A stretch of DNA of 64,000 nucleotides, from assembly GCF_000307775.2 (NCBI RefSeq), contig NZ_KK020676.1, positions 1,737,067 to 1,801,066 on the forward strand, in the 5' to 3' direction. The position numbers and the translations under genes are program-made. The DNA comes from Stutzerimonas stutzeri KOS6. GTDB taxonomy: Bacteria > Pseudomonadota > Gammaproteobacteria > Pseudomonadales > Pseudomonadaceae. Positions within the stretch are counted from its first letter, which is position 1, and the number at the start of each line of letters is the position of its first letter. Positions 17,659 through 27,505 of the stretch are shown here, one piece after another. The notes below the pieces were generated by a model that saw nothing but the letters and a program-made list of their open reading frames with translations, ran no database searches and had not been told where the DNA came from.

Positions 17659-17681
17659 CGTAATGGCACTACACCATTACG
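17659..17681. promoter_or_regulatory. Palindrome upstream of the NERD gene
   Basis: CGTAATGG and CCATTACG form perfect 8-bp arms around a 7-bp centre, about 48 bp upstream of the NERD start and 24 bp beyond the Fic stop. No T-run follows on the minus strand, which argues for an operator over a terminator. The binding protein is unknown. Confidence 0.35.
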
Positions 17682-17704
17682 GTGCGCTGCTTTGTTGCCG
17701 TGGG

Positions 17705-18844
17705 TTAGCCGTGAGCGTTTGTCGAGTCCTGTATTTGGTAACGCGTGCTGCGCCCGCCGCCGGGCAGCCGGGCAAGACAGCCCTTCTCGACAAGATCGCT
17801 CAGATGACGCGTGGCGGTGGCTTTCGAGACTTTGGCTACGGCCTGGTATTGCGCGGCGCTGATACCGTTTTCGAAACCTCTCTCGCCGCCATCGAGTAAA
17901 CGATTAAGCACTTTGATCTGCTCGGCAGACAGGGCTTGGCTGCGGTGAGCCTGCCAGAAGCGCGCCTTGACCAGTACACGGTCGATACGAGCAAGGGCCT
18001 GCTCCAGACTCTTGAGCAGCGTTGCGAGGAACCATTGCAGCCAAGCGGTGATATCCAGTGTGCCTCTCTGGCTCGATTCCAAGATGCGGTAATACCCGGT
18101 GCGGTCGTCGAGGATGCTCGCCGACATGGCGTAGAAGCGGATGGCCTGCTGTTCGCCTTGCGCCAGTGCCAGGTCGGTGATGGCTCGCGTAAGGCGACCG
18201 TTGCCGTCATCGAAGGGGTGCAGGGTAACGAACCAGAAGTGCGCAATGCCGGCCCGCAGAAACGGGTCGAGGCTGGCATCGCTGCGGCTGCTTTCGAACC
18301 AGGCGAGAAAGTCCGTCAGTTGCGCTTCCAGCCGTGCGCGGGGAGGGGCTTCGAAATGTATGGTCGGTTGGTCGATGCGACCGGAAACCACCTGCATGGG
18401 CTCGTCGCCGCGCAGTGCGCCGATGTGTAGCGGTCGAGCCAGCAGTTGGTCATCGCTGGGGAATAGCCAACGGTGCCAGGTGAAAAGTCGCTGCATCTCC
18501 AGCGGCTGCTGATGCGCGTGGGTGGCATCGAGCAGCAGTTCCGCCAGGCCTTCGGAGCGTGGGGTGGTGCGGCCTTCTTCGTTCAACCCCAGGCGCCGCG
18601 CCAATGATGAGCGCACCGAACCGGCGTTCAGTTGCTCACCCTCGATGGCTGAAGAAGTGACGATGTTCTGCAGCATGGCATCCAGGCTGCTCTGCACTTC
18701 GGTGTCACTCCCCACCGCACCGAGCATTCCCAACAAACGCCCCTGAGCCTGACCACAAGCGCGCAGCCGCGGTGCCAGCGCTTCAGCTTGCCAACTGAAG
18801 TGCGGCCAGTCGGTCTGCTGCCAGATCCAGGGTGGGTCATTCAT
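17705..18844 (-). CDS. Fic family protein (DUF4172-Fic-winged helix)
   Basis: Protein of 379 residues with the Fic core motif HPFDDGNGRLTR at 209-220, whose histidine catalyses transfer of AMP (or a related group) to protein hydroxyl groups. An N-terminal DUF4172-like part (PPWIWQQTDW...) contains SSAIEG (64-69), the inhibitory [ST]xxxE[GN] motif of class II Fic proteins, so the enzyme should be self-inhibited. The C-terminal 75 residues form a winged helix (KVSKATATRHLSDLVEKGCL). Two palindromes upstream of its start are plausible autoregulatory targets. No separate antitoxin gene is next to it, consistent with class II. Confidence 0.88.
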   Translation of the reverse strand: MNDPPWIWQQTDWPHFSWQAEALAPRLRACGQAQGRLLGMLGAVGSDTEVQSSLDAMLQNIVTSSAIEGEQLNAGSVRSSLARRLGLNEEGRTTPRSEGLAELLLDATHAHQQPLEMQRLFTWHRWLFPSDDQLLARPLHIGALRGDEPMQVVSGRIDQPTIHFEAPPRARLEAQLTDFLAWFESSRSDASLDPFLRAGIAHFWFVTLHPFDDGNGRLTRAITDLALAQGEQQAIRFYAMSASILDDRTGYYRILESSQRGTLDITAWLQWFLATLLKSLEQALARIDRVLVKARFWQAHRSQALSAEQIKVLNRLLDGGERGFENGISAAQYQAVAKVSKATATRHLSDLVEKGCLARLPGGGRSTRYQIQDSTNAHG

Positions 18845-18859
18845 TAGGGGTGTTCATCT

Positions 18860-18890
18860 ATGAGCCGATTAGCGAGCCTATTCGGCTCAT
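18860..18890. promoter_or_regulatory. Palindromic operator 1 upstream of the Fic gene
   Basis: ATGAGCCGA (18860-18868) and TCGGCTCAT (18882-18890) are a perfect 9-bp inverted repeat around 13 bp, beginning 16 bp upstream of the Fic ATG. The position suits a repressor of the Fic gene, possibly the Fic protein's own winged helix. Confidence 0.55.
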
Positions 18891-18895
18891 AAGGT

Positions 18896-18922
18896 GAGCC
18901 GATAATGCCGGCTATTCGGCTC
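18896..18922. promoter_or_regulatory. Palindromic operator 2 upstream of the Fic gene
   Basis: GAGCCGA (18896-18902) and TCGGCTC (18916-18922) repeat the same arms as the first operator with the same 13-bp centre length. The two palindromes are 36 bp apart, start to start, so they present similar faces or a small offset of the helix. Confidence 0.55.
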
Positions 18923-19218
18923 GCTGTCGAATCCTCAACCTGGCTCGCCTGGCGTGAGTGGCGTACCTGGCCAGCGCTGTTGGTCCAGTTCTCGAAGGCG
19001 CTTCAGTACTTCGCTCCGAAACGCTGGCTGACATGCCCAGGCTCCTGCCCCTGCTATTCGGCTGCCATCGGGCTCGCCTCTCCGGGCACCGTCCATGGAC
19101 TGTGGCTGACGATGGCAACCATATTTCCCTGCTCCCGGAACGCACCGCTGCACCGCGCTGTACTGAATTGCTCCCTTTGGGCTACAGGATTGGTGCGGCT
19201 GCTTTTCTTGCATGCATG

Positions 19219-19243
19219 AAAAAGCCGCGCAATGCGCGGCTTT
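19219..19243 (-). terminator. Rho-independent terminator of the tRNA gene
   Basis: Read on the minus strand, GCCGCGC and GCGCGGC form a 7-bp stem with a 3-nt loop followed by five T. It starts about 8 bp beyond the tRNA 3' end. Confidence 0.85.
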
Positions 19244-19248
19244 AAAGG

Positions 19249-19325
19249 TGGTGGGCCCACACGGACTCGAACCGTGGACCAAAGGATTATGAGTCCTCTG
19301 CTCTAACCAACTGAGCTATAGGCCC
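19249..19325 (-). tRNA. tRNA with CAU anticodon, probably tRNA-Ile2
   Basis: A 77-nt cloverleaf with encoded CCA. The acceptor stem pairs GGGCCTA with TGGGCCC, and the anticodon loop is CTCATAA. A CAU anticodon fits initiator Met, elongator Met or Ile2 (modified to lysidine by TilS). The first pair is matched, which excludes initiator Met; C4-G69 and C5-G68 in the acceptor stem, features recognised by TilS, favour Ile2. Automated tools often label it Met. An island joins it on the 3' side, and the promoter is at 19341-19370. Confidence 0.93.
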
Positions 19326-19340
19326 CCAGAAGGCCGGCGG

Positions 19341-19370
19341 ATTATACCGGTCGGGTCCCTGGGGCGCCAA
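19341..19370 (-). promoter_or_regulatory. tRNA gene promoter
   Basis: On the minus strand TTGGCG (19370-19365) and TATAAT (19346-19341) are separated by 18 bp; the perfect -10 box ends 15 bp before the mature tRNA 5' end. Confidence 0.6.
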
Positions 19371-19384
19371 CTGATTGCTGGGGT

Positions 19385-19681
19385 TCAGCAGCAGTCGTCT
19401 TCCACGCGTTGCAGCAGGAGAGCGATTTCGTGATCGTCGTTGCGCTCGAAAAGTTCGTGGATGACGTTTATTTGCGCGTGGAGGATGAGCCGGGCATCGG
19501 GCTCGAAGCCATTGCGGCTGCCGATCTTGTCGCGCAGGTAGCGGCACAGGGGGCAGTTGCCGTCGTCCTGGCTGATGTAGTGCCGAATGCGCGAGTAGAG
19601 GGTGCGGATGCCGCGGTCGCACTCGATGTAGGGTAACGGCTGGTCGCCGGCGACGCTGCGATAGGTTACGGCGCTGGGCAT
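19385..19681 (-). CDS. Conserved hypothetical small protein with CxxC
   Basis: Protein of 98 residues, not assigned to a family. It contains CPLCRY near residue 43 and two terminal cysteines, and seems helical with no signal peptide or membrane segment. Codon use is host-like and the ATG follows an AGGAGAAG-type site, so it is likely real. It lies just upstream of the tRNA promoter and 78 bp downstream of the Crp/Fnr-like gene. The paired cysteines could bind metal, but there is no stronger evidence. Confidence 0.65.
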   Translation of the reverse strand: MPSAVTYRSVAGDQPLPYIECDRGIRTLYSRIRHYISQDDGNCPLCRYLRDKIGSRNGFEPDARLILHAQINVIHELFERNDDHEIALLLQRVEDDCC

Positions 19682-19759
19682 TGCGCTTCTCCTTGGCCGG
19701 TTGGGCGGTGGTCGGTTTGGGGAAGCACTGATCCTAGGGCGAGACTGGGCCGGCGTCTG

Positions 19760-20413
19760 TCAGCCAGCCGACAGCTTGCCGGGTTGCCGGCTGCGTGTTC
19801 TCAGCATGTCGGGGCGGTGGATGTCGAAGGTGCCGGGGGCGACTCGGCTGAGGATGCCCTGGCGGGCCAGGCGGTTGATCAGCGAGGAGACGGTCTGCCG
19901 CGTGGTGCCTAGCAGGTGGGCGATGTCTTCGGTGTTCAGGTCCAGCTCGAGGCGCTGGGCGTCTCCGTGGGGGTGTCCCTTGCGTGCGAGCATGCCGTCG
20001 AAGAAACGCGCCAGGCGTCCTTCGACGTCACGAAAGGCAAGGTCTTCGATCAGTTGCATGGAGTTCGCCAGGGTCTGGCCCAGGGCCCGGATGATGGAGG
20101 GTGCGGCGCCGGGTAGCGCATCGAGTGTGCGAAGCATCAGGGCGGTTTCACCAATCAGCACTTCGCTCGCTTTGGCCGCCTGGATGTAGGCGCCGCTGTG
20201 GGTGCTGTAGATATCGCCGGCTTCGAGAAAGGTGAGGGTGTATTCCTTGTCTTCCGAGGCGAGGTACACGCGGATTCGCCCGTTGCGCACGATGAACACG
20301 CTGTCGCGTGAGGCGCCGGGGCTGCCGATGAGTTCTCCTTCGATCAGGTTGCGCTGACGGAAGCCCTGCAGCAGGGCGGCCTGGAACAGGGGCGAGCTGT
20401 CGGATCCGTGCAT
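19760..20413 (-). CDS. Crp/Fnr family transcriptional regulator
   Basis: Regulator of 217 residues with an N-terminal cyclic-nucleotide-type beta-barrel (about 25-110), a dimerisation helix, and a C-terminal HTH with TEDIAHLLGTTRQTVSSLINRL near 165-186. The Fnr iron-sulfur cysteines are absent and the cAMP-binding arginine-serine loop of Crp is not evident, so the ligand is unknown. The segment GDIYSTHSGAY (about 87-97) resembles ligand-binding segments of gas-sensing members only loosely. It follows the rpoD terminator on the same strand and is probably transcribed separately. Target genes are not indicated. Confidence 0.85.
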   Translation of the reverse strand: MHGSDSSPLFQAALLQGFRQRNLIEGELIGSPGASRDSVFIVRNGRIRVYLASEDKEYTLTFLEAGDIYSTHSGAYIQAAKASEVLIGETALMLRTLDALPGAAPSIIRALGQTLANSMQLIEDLAFRDVEGRLARFFDGMLARKGHPHGDAQRLELDLNTEDIAHLLGTTRQTVSSLINRLARQGILSRVAPGTFDIHRPDMLRTRSRQPGKLSAG

Positions 20414-20483
20414 GGCGGTTCGGTCGGTCGTGGGCGAGAGCCGAGGATAACGCGCTTGGCGGGGTGGTGCAGGTCGCGGATAG

Positions 20484-20508
20484 CAAAAGCCCCGGCAGGA
20501 CCGGGGCT
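20484..20508 (-). terminator. Terminator of the rpsU-dnaG-rpoD operon
   Basis: Minus-strand AGCCCCGG and CCGGGGCT form an 8-bp stem with a 5-nt loop followed by TTTTG, 7 bp after the rpoD stop. Confidence 0.85.
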
Positions 20509-20515
20509 CTTGTCA

Positions 20516-22369
<1,854 letters not shown>

Positions 22370-22436
22370 ATAACCCTATCCACTGAAGGTTCTGGCGGGC
22401 TGAAAACAAGCTGAGCATTATAGCTGAGCTAGGACC

Positions 22437-24386
22437 TCACGCGCCAGTTGAGGTCGGTGTAGCGGGTATTGCGTTGCGGCTCAATAGGTTACGCAGTTGG
22501 TCTTTTTCCTCTGCGCTGAGTTCACTCTGGCGAGCCTTGCGCAGCAGGCTTTCGAGGTGCCGTTCTCGCTGTCTGGCGACAAGGCTATTAATGGTGTCGA
22601 AAAACTGCTGTTCAAGGTTATCGGCAGAGATCAGCCATTCTTTCTCGGCCAGTGCACGTAAAAGTCGCCCCTGATCGGTGCCGTGCCAGCGGGCAATCAA
22701 CTGCAGGCTGCGCAACCTCGGGTTCTTCTGTAGCGTGCCGAGCAGGGCGACCAATAGTTGGGCGTAGATGTCGTCTTCCGCGGCGAAATGGCTTACATCT
22801 TCTACCTTCTGCGCCAGCTCCGGGTGGTGCAGCAAGGTGCGCAGGGTGGTCAGCGTCGGTGGCTCGACCGTGGCGGGCGTGCGTGGCCCGCGTGGCTTGA
22901 AGTCTGGACCCTGTCCGTTTTTTTTCCAGTCCTTTTTCCATTCTTTCTTGCCGGGCTTGCCGCTGCGTGGCTGCTGGGGCGCCTCTTGGGGCTCGAAATA
23001 GTCAGCTTCGGAGTAGGTCGGGCTGGTGTCGTAGTAGGCGGAGTCGTCGTACGTGGGCGCGCTGCTGGATGGCGCTGCGGGTGCGGTCGTCATCTGCTGC
23101 AGTGCCTCACGGTTGAGGCCGGTGATCTCGGCGAGGCGCTGGCGCATCAGGGTGCGCAGATTGCTGCCTGGTATCTTTTCGATGAGCGGTGCTGCAAGCG
23201 TGGCCAGGTGGGCCTTGCCTTCCAGCGAGCGCGGATCGGCTTCGTCGCTCAGTTGCTGGAAGAAATAGTCGGCCAGTGGCTGCGAGTGCTGCTGAATGCG
23301 CGCGCGAAAGGCGTCGGTGCCCTCGGCGCGGACCAGAGTGTCCGGATCTTCTCCGTCCGGCAGAAACAGGAAGCGTGCACGGCGCCCGTCCTGCAGGTTG
23401 GGCAGGGTGGCTTCCAGTGCGCGCCATGCGGCCTTGCGTCCGGCGGCGTCGCCGTCGAAACAGAACAGTACGCTGGGCACGATGCGGAACAGGCGCTTGA
23501 GGTGTTCTTCGCTCGTCGCGGTGCCGAGCGTGGCGACGGCATTGCGCAAGCCTTGCTGGGCCAGGGCGATGACGTCCATGTAACCCTCGACCACCATGAT
23601 CTCGTCGAGATCGCGGTTGGCCTGGCGTGCTTCGTACAGGCCGTAGAGTTCCTGGCCCTTGTGGAATACCGGGGTTTCCGGCGAGTTCAGGTACTTGGGC
23701 TTGTCGTCCCCGAGGACTCGCCCGCCAAAGGCGATCACCCGCCCGCGGCTGTCGCGGATGGGGAACATCACGCGGTCGCGGAAGCGGTCGTAGCGTTTGC
23801 CGTTCTCGGCGTTCTCGATCAGCAGGCCGGCGTCGATCATGGCCTTGTGCTGCAGGGGATCGCCGCCCAGGTGCTTCATCAGGTTGTCCCAGCCGGGCGG
23901 GGCGAAGCCCAGGCCGAAATCCCGGGCGATCACGCCGGACAGGCCGCGGCCCTTGAGGTATTCCACTGCGGCCTTGCGGGTCGGGTGGCTCTTGAGCGCC
24001 TGGCGGTAGTAGTCGGCCGCGGCGGCGAGGAGCGGGTAGAGTGGTGAATCGACCGGCTGGCGTGGCTTGCGGCCCGATCCGCTTTCTTCGCGGGGGACTT
24101 CCATGCCGGCACGCTTGGCCAGTTCCTCGACCGCCTGGGGGAAGTCCAGCTGGTCGTGGTCCATGACGAAGCCGAGCGCATTGCCGCCGGCGCCGCAGCC
24201 GAAGCAGTAGTAGAACTGCTTGTCCGGGCTGACGCTGAAGGACGGCGACTTTTCCTTGTGGAAGGGGCAGAGGGCGCTGTAGTTCTTGCCGGCTTTTTTC
24301 AGCTGGATGCGCGAGCCGACCACATCGACGATGTCGGAGCGGTTGAGCAGGTCATCGATGAAGGATTGGGGGATCAGTCCGGCCAT
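22437..24386 (-). CDS. dnaG: DNA primase DnaG
   Basis: Primase of 649 residues that makes RNA primers at the replication fork. The CHC2 zinc finger (CPFHKEKSPSF followed by YYCFGCGAGG, about residues 40-64) is complete, the RNA-polymerase core and Toprim domain follow with MVVEGYMDVIAL near 265, and the C-terminal 140 residues form the DnaB-interacting domain. A low-complexity linker rich in Ser, Tyr and Pro near 440-500 precedes it. It is the middle gene of the rpsU-dnaG-rpoD operon; a hairpin between rpsU and dnaG probably lowers read-through. Confidence 0.99.
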   Translation of the reverse strand: MAGLIPQSFIDDLLNRSDIVDVVGSRIQLKKAGKNYSALCPFHKEKSPSFSVSPDKQFYYCFGCGAGGNALGFVMDHDQLDFPQAVEELAKRAGMEVPREESGSGRKPRQPVDSPLYPLLAAAADYYRQALKSHPTRKAAVEYLKGRGLSGVIARDFGLGFAPPGWDNLMKHLGGDPLQHKAMIDAGLLIENAENGKRYDRFRDRVMFPIRDSRGRVIAFGGRVLGDDKPKYLNSPETPVFHKGQELYGLYEARQANRDLDEIMVVEGYMDVIALAQQGLRNAVATLGTATSEEHLKRLFRIVPSVLFCFDGDAAGRKAAWRALEATLPNLQDGRRARFLFLPDGEDPDTLVRAEGTDAFRARIQQHSQPLADYFFQQLSDEADPRSLEGKAHLATLAAPLIEKIPGSNLRTLMRQRLAEITGLNREALQQMTTAPAAPSSSAPTYDDSAYYDTSPTYSEADYFEPQEAPQQPRSGKPGKKEWKKDWKKNGQGPDFKPRGPRTPATVEPPTLTTLRTLLHHPELAQKVEDVSHFAAEDDIYAQLLVALLGTLQKNPRLRSLQLIARWHGTDQGRLLRALAEKEWLISADNLEQQFFDTINSLVARQRERHLESLLRKARQSELSAEEKDQLRNLLSRNAIPATPTSTGA

Positions 24387-24480
24387 AGGGGTATCAGGTT
24401 ACGCTCGCAATGCATGGGCCGGAAATGAAAAAAACTCCGGCCTTTCGCCAGCTGGCGAAGCGGAGTCTGCATGCAATGCA

Positions 24481-24502
24481 AAGCCCGGCGTGAGCCGGGC
24501 TT
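24481..24502 (-). terminator. Hairpin between rpsU and dnaG, probable attenuating terminator
   Basis: AAGCCCGGC and GCCGGGCTT form a perfect 9-bp stem with a 4-nt loop, 23 bp after the rpsU stop, but only a short T stretch follows. In the homologous enterobacterial operon a terminator here makes S21 more abundant than primase; the same role is inferred. Confidence 0.65.
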
Positions 24503-24525
24503 GATGCGACGTCAGCCGTACTGGA

Positions 24526-24741
24526 TCAGTACAGGCGAACGCTGCGGCGCTGCTCGCGCTGCACTTTCTTGGCGTGACGCTTGACTGCAGCGGCAGCCTT
24601 GCGCTTGCGCTCGGAAGTCGGCTTCTCGTAGAACTCGCGCGAGCGGACTTCGGCCAGAACGCCTGCTTTTTCGCAGGAACGCTTGAAGCGACGCAGTGCT
24701 ACGTCGAAGGGTTCATTCTCTTTAACTTTGACAGCGGGCAT
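24526..24741 (-). CDS. rpsU: Ribosomal protein bS21
   Basis: Small-subunit ribosomal protein S21 of 71 residues, highly basic, starting [21 protein letters not shown] and ending in a Lys/Arg-rich tail, typical for the family. It is the first gene of the rpsU-dnaG-rpoD operon and divergent from tsaD across about 195 bp that must contain both promoters. Confidence 0.98.
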   Translation of the reverse strand: MPAVKVKENEPFDVALRRFKRSCEKAGVLAEVRSREFYEKPTSERKRKAAAAVKRHAKKVQREQRRSVRLY

Positions 24742-24936
24742 CCAGGACTTACCTTCACTTGATTACCGGTGGCAACGCGCTTCGGCAATGACTCGCAAGC
24801 ACGCTGGTTTTAAGGGTTGCGGATGTTACCCGCTCCAATTGCGGAATGCAAAGCCCCTGATCGAAAAGCGCTGGTCGGTCGGACGGCCCGACGATTAATA
24901 TGCACGGCTTCATTCGCCTTCCGGAAGGTTGAACCC

Positions 24937-25962
24937 ATGCTGGTGCTGGGGTTGGAAACGTCCTGCGACGAGACTGGTGTCGCGCTTTATGACAGCGAGC
25001 GGGGCCTGCTGGCCGACGCGCTATTCAGCCAGATCGACCTGCATCGCGTCTATGGTGGCGTGGTGCCGGAGCTGGCTTCCCGCGACCATGTGAAGCGCAT
25101 GCTGCCGTTGATCCGCCAGGTGCTGGGCGAGGCCGGTCGCGTGGCCGGCCAGATCGATGCCGTGGCCTACACGGCCGGTCCTGGCCTGGTCGGTGCGCTG
25201 CTGGTCGGCGCCTCCTGCGCCCAGGCGCTGGCGCTGGCCTGGGGAGTGCCGGCAGTCGGCGTGCATCACATGGAAGGCCATCTGCTGGCACCGATGCTCG
25301 AAGCGCAGCCACCGGCCTTTCCGTTCGTCGCCTTGCTGGTGTCGGGTGGCCACACCCAATTGGTACGCGTGGATGGCATTGGTCAGTACGCGTTGCTCGG
25401 CGAGTCGGTGGACGATGCCGCCGGCGAAGCCTTCGACAAGACGGCCAAGCTCATGGGCCTGCGCTACCCCGGTGGACCGGAGATTGCCCGGCTGGCCGAG
25501 CAGGGTACGCCCGGCCGGTTCGTCTTTCCGCGACCGATGACCGATCGGCCGGGGCTGGATTTCAGCTTCAGCGGGCTGAAGACGTTCACCCTCAATACCT
25601 GGCAGCAGTGTCGGAATGGCGGCGACGACAGCGAGCAGACCCGTTGCGACGTCGCCCTGGCCTTCCAGCAGGCGGTCGTCGAAACCCTGACCATCAAGTG
25701 CCGCCGCGCGCTCAGGCAGACGGGGCTGAATTCGCTGGTCATCGCCGGTGGGGTCAGCGCCAACCAGTCACTGCGGCAGTCGCTGGAACGGATGCTCGCA
25801 GAGTTCGATGGCCAGGTGTTCTACGCGCGGCCACGCTTCTGTACCGACAACGGCGCGATGATCGCCTACGCTGGCTGTCAGCGGCTGCTCGCCGGGCAGC
25901 ATGATGGCCCGGCGATCGGCGTACAGCCACGCTGGTCGATGGAAACGCTGCCGGCAATCTGA
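24937..25962 (+). CDS. tsaD: tRNA N6-adenosine threonylcarbamoyltransferase TsaD
   Basis: Kae1/TsaD of 341 residues, which with TsaB and TsaE transfers the threonylcarbamoyl group to A37 of ANN-decoding tRNAs. It begins [25 protein letters not shown] near residues 110-115 holds the metal-binding histidines, and [21 protein letters not shown] and [11 protein letters not shown] are the ASKHA nucleotide-binding motifs. The ATG at 24937 gives the normal N-terminus; the upstream extension of the frame was rejected. Convergent with plsY. Confidence 0.98.
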   Translation: MLVLGLETSCDETGVALYDSERGLLADALFSQIDLHRVYGGVVPELASRDHVKRMLPLIRQVLGEAGRVAGQIDAVAYTAGPGLVGALLVGASCAQALALAWGVPAVGVHHMEGHLLAPMLEAQPPAFPFVALLVSGGHTQLVRVDGIGQYALLGESVDDAAGEAFDKTAKLMGLRYPGGPEIARLAEQGTPGRFVFPRPMTDRPGLDFSFSGLKTFTLNTWQQCRNGGDDSEQTRCDVALAFQQAVVETLTIKCRRALRQTGLNSLVIAGGVSANQSLRQSLERMLAEFDGQVFYARPRFCTDNGAMIAYAGCQRLLAGQHDGPAIGVQPRWSMETLPAI

Positions 25963-25977
25963 ACGACGCAGGGGCCG

Positions 25978-26556
25978 TCAGAAATGCCGCTCCTGGCCGG
26001 CGAACAGGTTGCGCAGGTTGCTGCGATGGCGCCAGACGATCAGTGTGGCCAGCAGGCCCATCGGCAGCAGGGCGCCCGGCTGTTGCCAGGCCAGCAAAGG
26101 CAGGCAGACTGGCAGGGCGATCAGGGCGGCCAGCGAGCTGGTGCGGGTCAGGCGGAATGCCAGCAGCCAGGCTCCGATGGCCAGCAGCGCGGCAGGGGGA
26201 TGGAGGGCGAGGAGCGTACCGGCGGCGGTGGCTACGCCCTTGCCGCCGCGGAAGCGGAAATAAAGCGGGTAGAGGTGGCCGCATACCGCCGCCAGGGCGA
26301 TCCAGGCTTGCTGCTGGACGGACATGCCCAGCGCTGCGGCCAGCAGTACGGGCAGCAGGCCCTTGAGCAGATCGCCGAACAGCGTGCAGATCGCCAATCG
26401 CTTGCCTGCCAGGCGAAACATATTGGTGGCACCGGGATTGCCGGAGCCGCCGGCACGCGGGTCGGGCATCCCGGCCAGGCGGCTGAGCAGAATGGCGAAT
26501 GACAGCGAGCCGATCAGGTACGCGAGCAATGTCAGCAGCCAGAACATGAAATCCAT
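25978..26556 (-). CDS. plsY: Acyl-phosphate glycerol-3-phosphate acyltransferase PlsY
   Basis: Inner-membrane acyltransferase of 192 residues with five predicted membrane segments, catalysing the first acylation in phospholipid synthesis from acyl-phosphate and glycerol-3-phosphate. The three PlsY motifs are present: LIGSLSFA near the N-terminus, [12 protein letters not shown] near residue 36, and a loop with [12 protein letters not shown] near 100. Divergent from folB and convergent with tsaD, as in other pseudomonads. Confidence 0.97.
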   Translation of the reverse strand: MDFMFWLLTLLAYLIGSLSFAILLSRLAGMPDPRAGGSGNPGATNMFRLAGKRLAICTLFGDLLKGLLPVLLAAALGMSVQQQAWIALAAVCGHLYPLYFRFRGGKGVATAAGTLLALHPPAALLAIGAWLLAFRLTRTSSLAALIALPVCLPLLAWQQPGALLPMGLLATLIVWRHRSNLRNLFAGQERHF

Positions 26557-26621
26557 CCGGGGCAGGGAGCCCTGAGTCTAGCGGCGCGTTTCTAGCTTGT
26601 CGTGCTGTAGGAGAATGTTGC

Positions 26622-26975
26622 GTGGACACAGTCTTCATCGAAGGCCTGGAAGTGGATACGGTCATCGGCGCCTATGACTGGGAGCGGGGCATCCGACAAT
26701 GCCTGCACCTGGACCTGACGCTGGGGTGGGACATCCGTCCCGCCGCCGAGAATGATGAGCTGGACAAGGCCCTGGACTATGCCAAGGTCGTTGCGGCCAT
26801 CGATCGGTTCGCTTCCGCGGCGTGCTTCGAGCTGGTCGAAACCTTTGCCGAGCGCCTGGCACAAAGCCTGATGAGCGAGTACGGCATTGTCTGGCTGCGC
26901 CTGCGGGTCACCAAGCCAGGCGTCAATGCGCGCGCCCGCGCGCTGGGTGTGGAGATCGAACGCGGATGTCGCTGA
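26622..26975 (+). CDS. folB: Dihydroneopterin aldolase FolB
   Basis: Folate-pathway enzyme of 117 residues that converts 7,8-dihydroneopterin to 6-hydroxymethyl-dihydropterin and glycolaldehyde. It has the family N-terminus FIEGLEVDTVIGAYDWERG, the substrate-binding Glu/Tyr region, and VRVTKPGV-like ending (RVTKPGVNARAR). It starts with GTG preceded by AGGAG at a suitable distance. It overlaps folK by 10 bp, indicating coupled translation of two consecutive pathway steps. Confidence 0.95.
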   Translation: MDTVFIEGLEVDTVIGAYDWERGIRQCLHLDLTLGWDIRPAAENDELDKALDYAKVVAAIDRFASAACFELVETFAERLAQSLMSEYGIVWLRLRVTKPGVNARARALGVEIERGCR

Positions 26976-27505
26976 CTCCCGTGCTGCTCGGCCTGGGCAG
27001 CAATGTCCAGCGCGAGCGCCATCTGCATGCAGGCCTCGATGCGCTGGCCGAACTGCTGCAGGACATGCGCTGCTCGCCGGTGTTCGAGAGCCTGGCGGTG
27101 GGCTACAGGGGCGATAACTTCTACAACCTGGTGGTGGCCGGCGATACCGAGCTGCCACTGACCGAGCTCGACCGCCGGCTCAAGTTCATCGAGGCGGACA
27201 ACGGTCGTTACGCCCCGGACCGCAAGGGCCTGCCGCTGGACATCGACGTGCTGCTCTATGGCGAGCTGGTCGGCAATTTCCACGGCTTGCTGCTGCCACG
27301 CGCGGAGATCCTGAAGAACGCCTTCGTGCTCTGGCCGCTGGCGATATTGGCACCGGCCGTTCGACACCCGGCGTCCGGCGCATGCTTCGCCGAGCTTTGG
27401 CAACAGTCCTGCATTGACCAGCAGCTCTGGCCGGTGCCGTTTCAGTGGCGTGGCGCGCAGCTGACGTCGGCGGAGCTGATCGGCGCACACCCGCCGCGTA
27501 ACTAG
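26966..27505 (+). CDS. folK: 2-amino-4-hydroxy-6-hydroxymethyldihydropteridine diphosphokinase FolK
   Basis: HPPK of 179 residues, which pyrophosphorylates the product of Fol[13 protein letters not shown] is at the N-terminus and the signature [14 protein letters not shown] near residue 90 carries the magnesium-binding DxD. The ATG at 26966 lies inside the end of folB. The gene ends 4 bp into the convergent cca gene. The C-terminal 30 residues are less conserved than in typical members, but nothing appears broken. Confidence 0.95.
   Translation: MSLTPVLLGLGSNVQRERHLHAGLDALAELLQDMRCSPVFESLAVGYRGDNFYNLVVAGDTELPLTELDRRLKFIEADNGRYAPDRKGLPLDIDVLLYGELVGNFHGLLLPRAEILKNAFVLWPLAILAPAVRHPASGACFAELWQQSCIDQQLWPVPFQWRGAQLTSAELIGAHPPRN

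Larger units (their letters stand above)
18845..19248. other. Stretch between the Fic gene and the tRNA
   Basis: The 404 bp contain the two Fic-proximal palindromes (18860-18922) and the tRNA terminator (19219-19243). The central 300 bp hold only short overlapping open frames in several phases, none recognisable. A TATTCGGCT sequence, resembling a half operator, recurs near 19058. Confidence 0.55.
12696..19294. mobile_element. Putative genomic island next to a tRNA(CAU) gene
   Basis: The segment lies between an internal tRNA fragment (12696-12722) and the matching part of the intact tRNA (19268-19294). It contains accessory genes only: ABC-3C-like ATPase, middle protein, hydrolase, NERD protein and Fic protein. 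The three-gene unit at 13.0-16.8 kb is visibly AT-rich with different codon use, whereas the NERD and Fic genes look closer to the host, suggesting more than one acquisition. No integrase, transposase or conjugation gene is visible, so the element is a remnant or moves with outside help. The limits are inferred. Confidence 0.5.

Noticed and set aside
18905..19245. Short overlapping frames between the Fic gene and the tRNA
   Set aside because: Frames in several phases and both strands have no ribosome site, no family resemblance and no consistent codon use.
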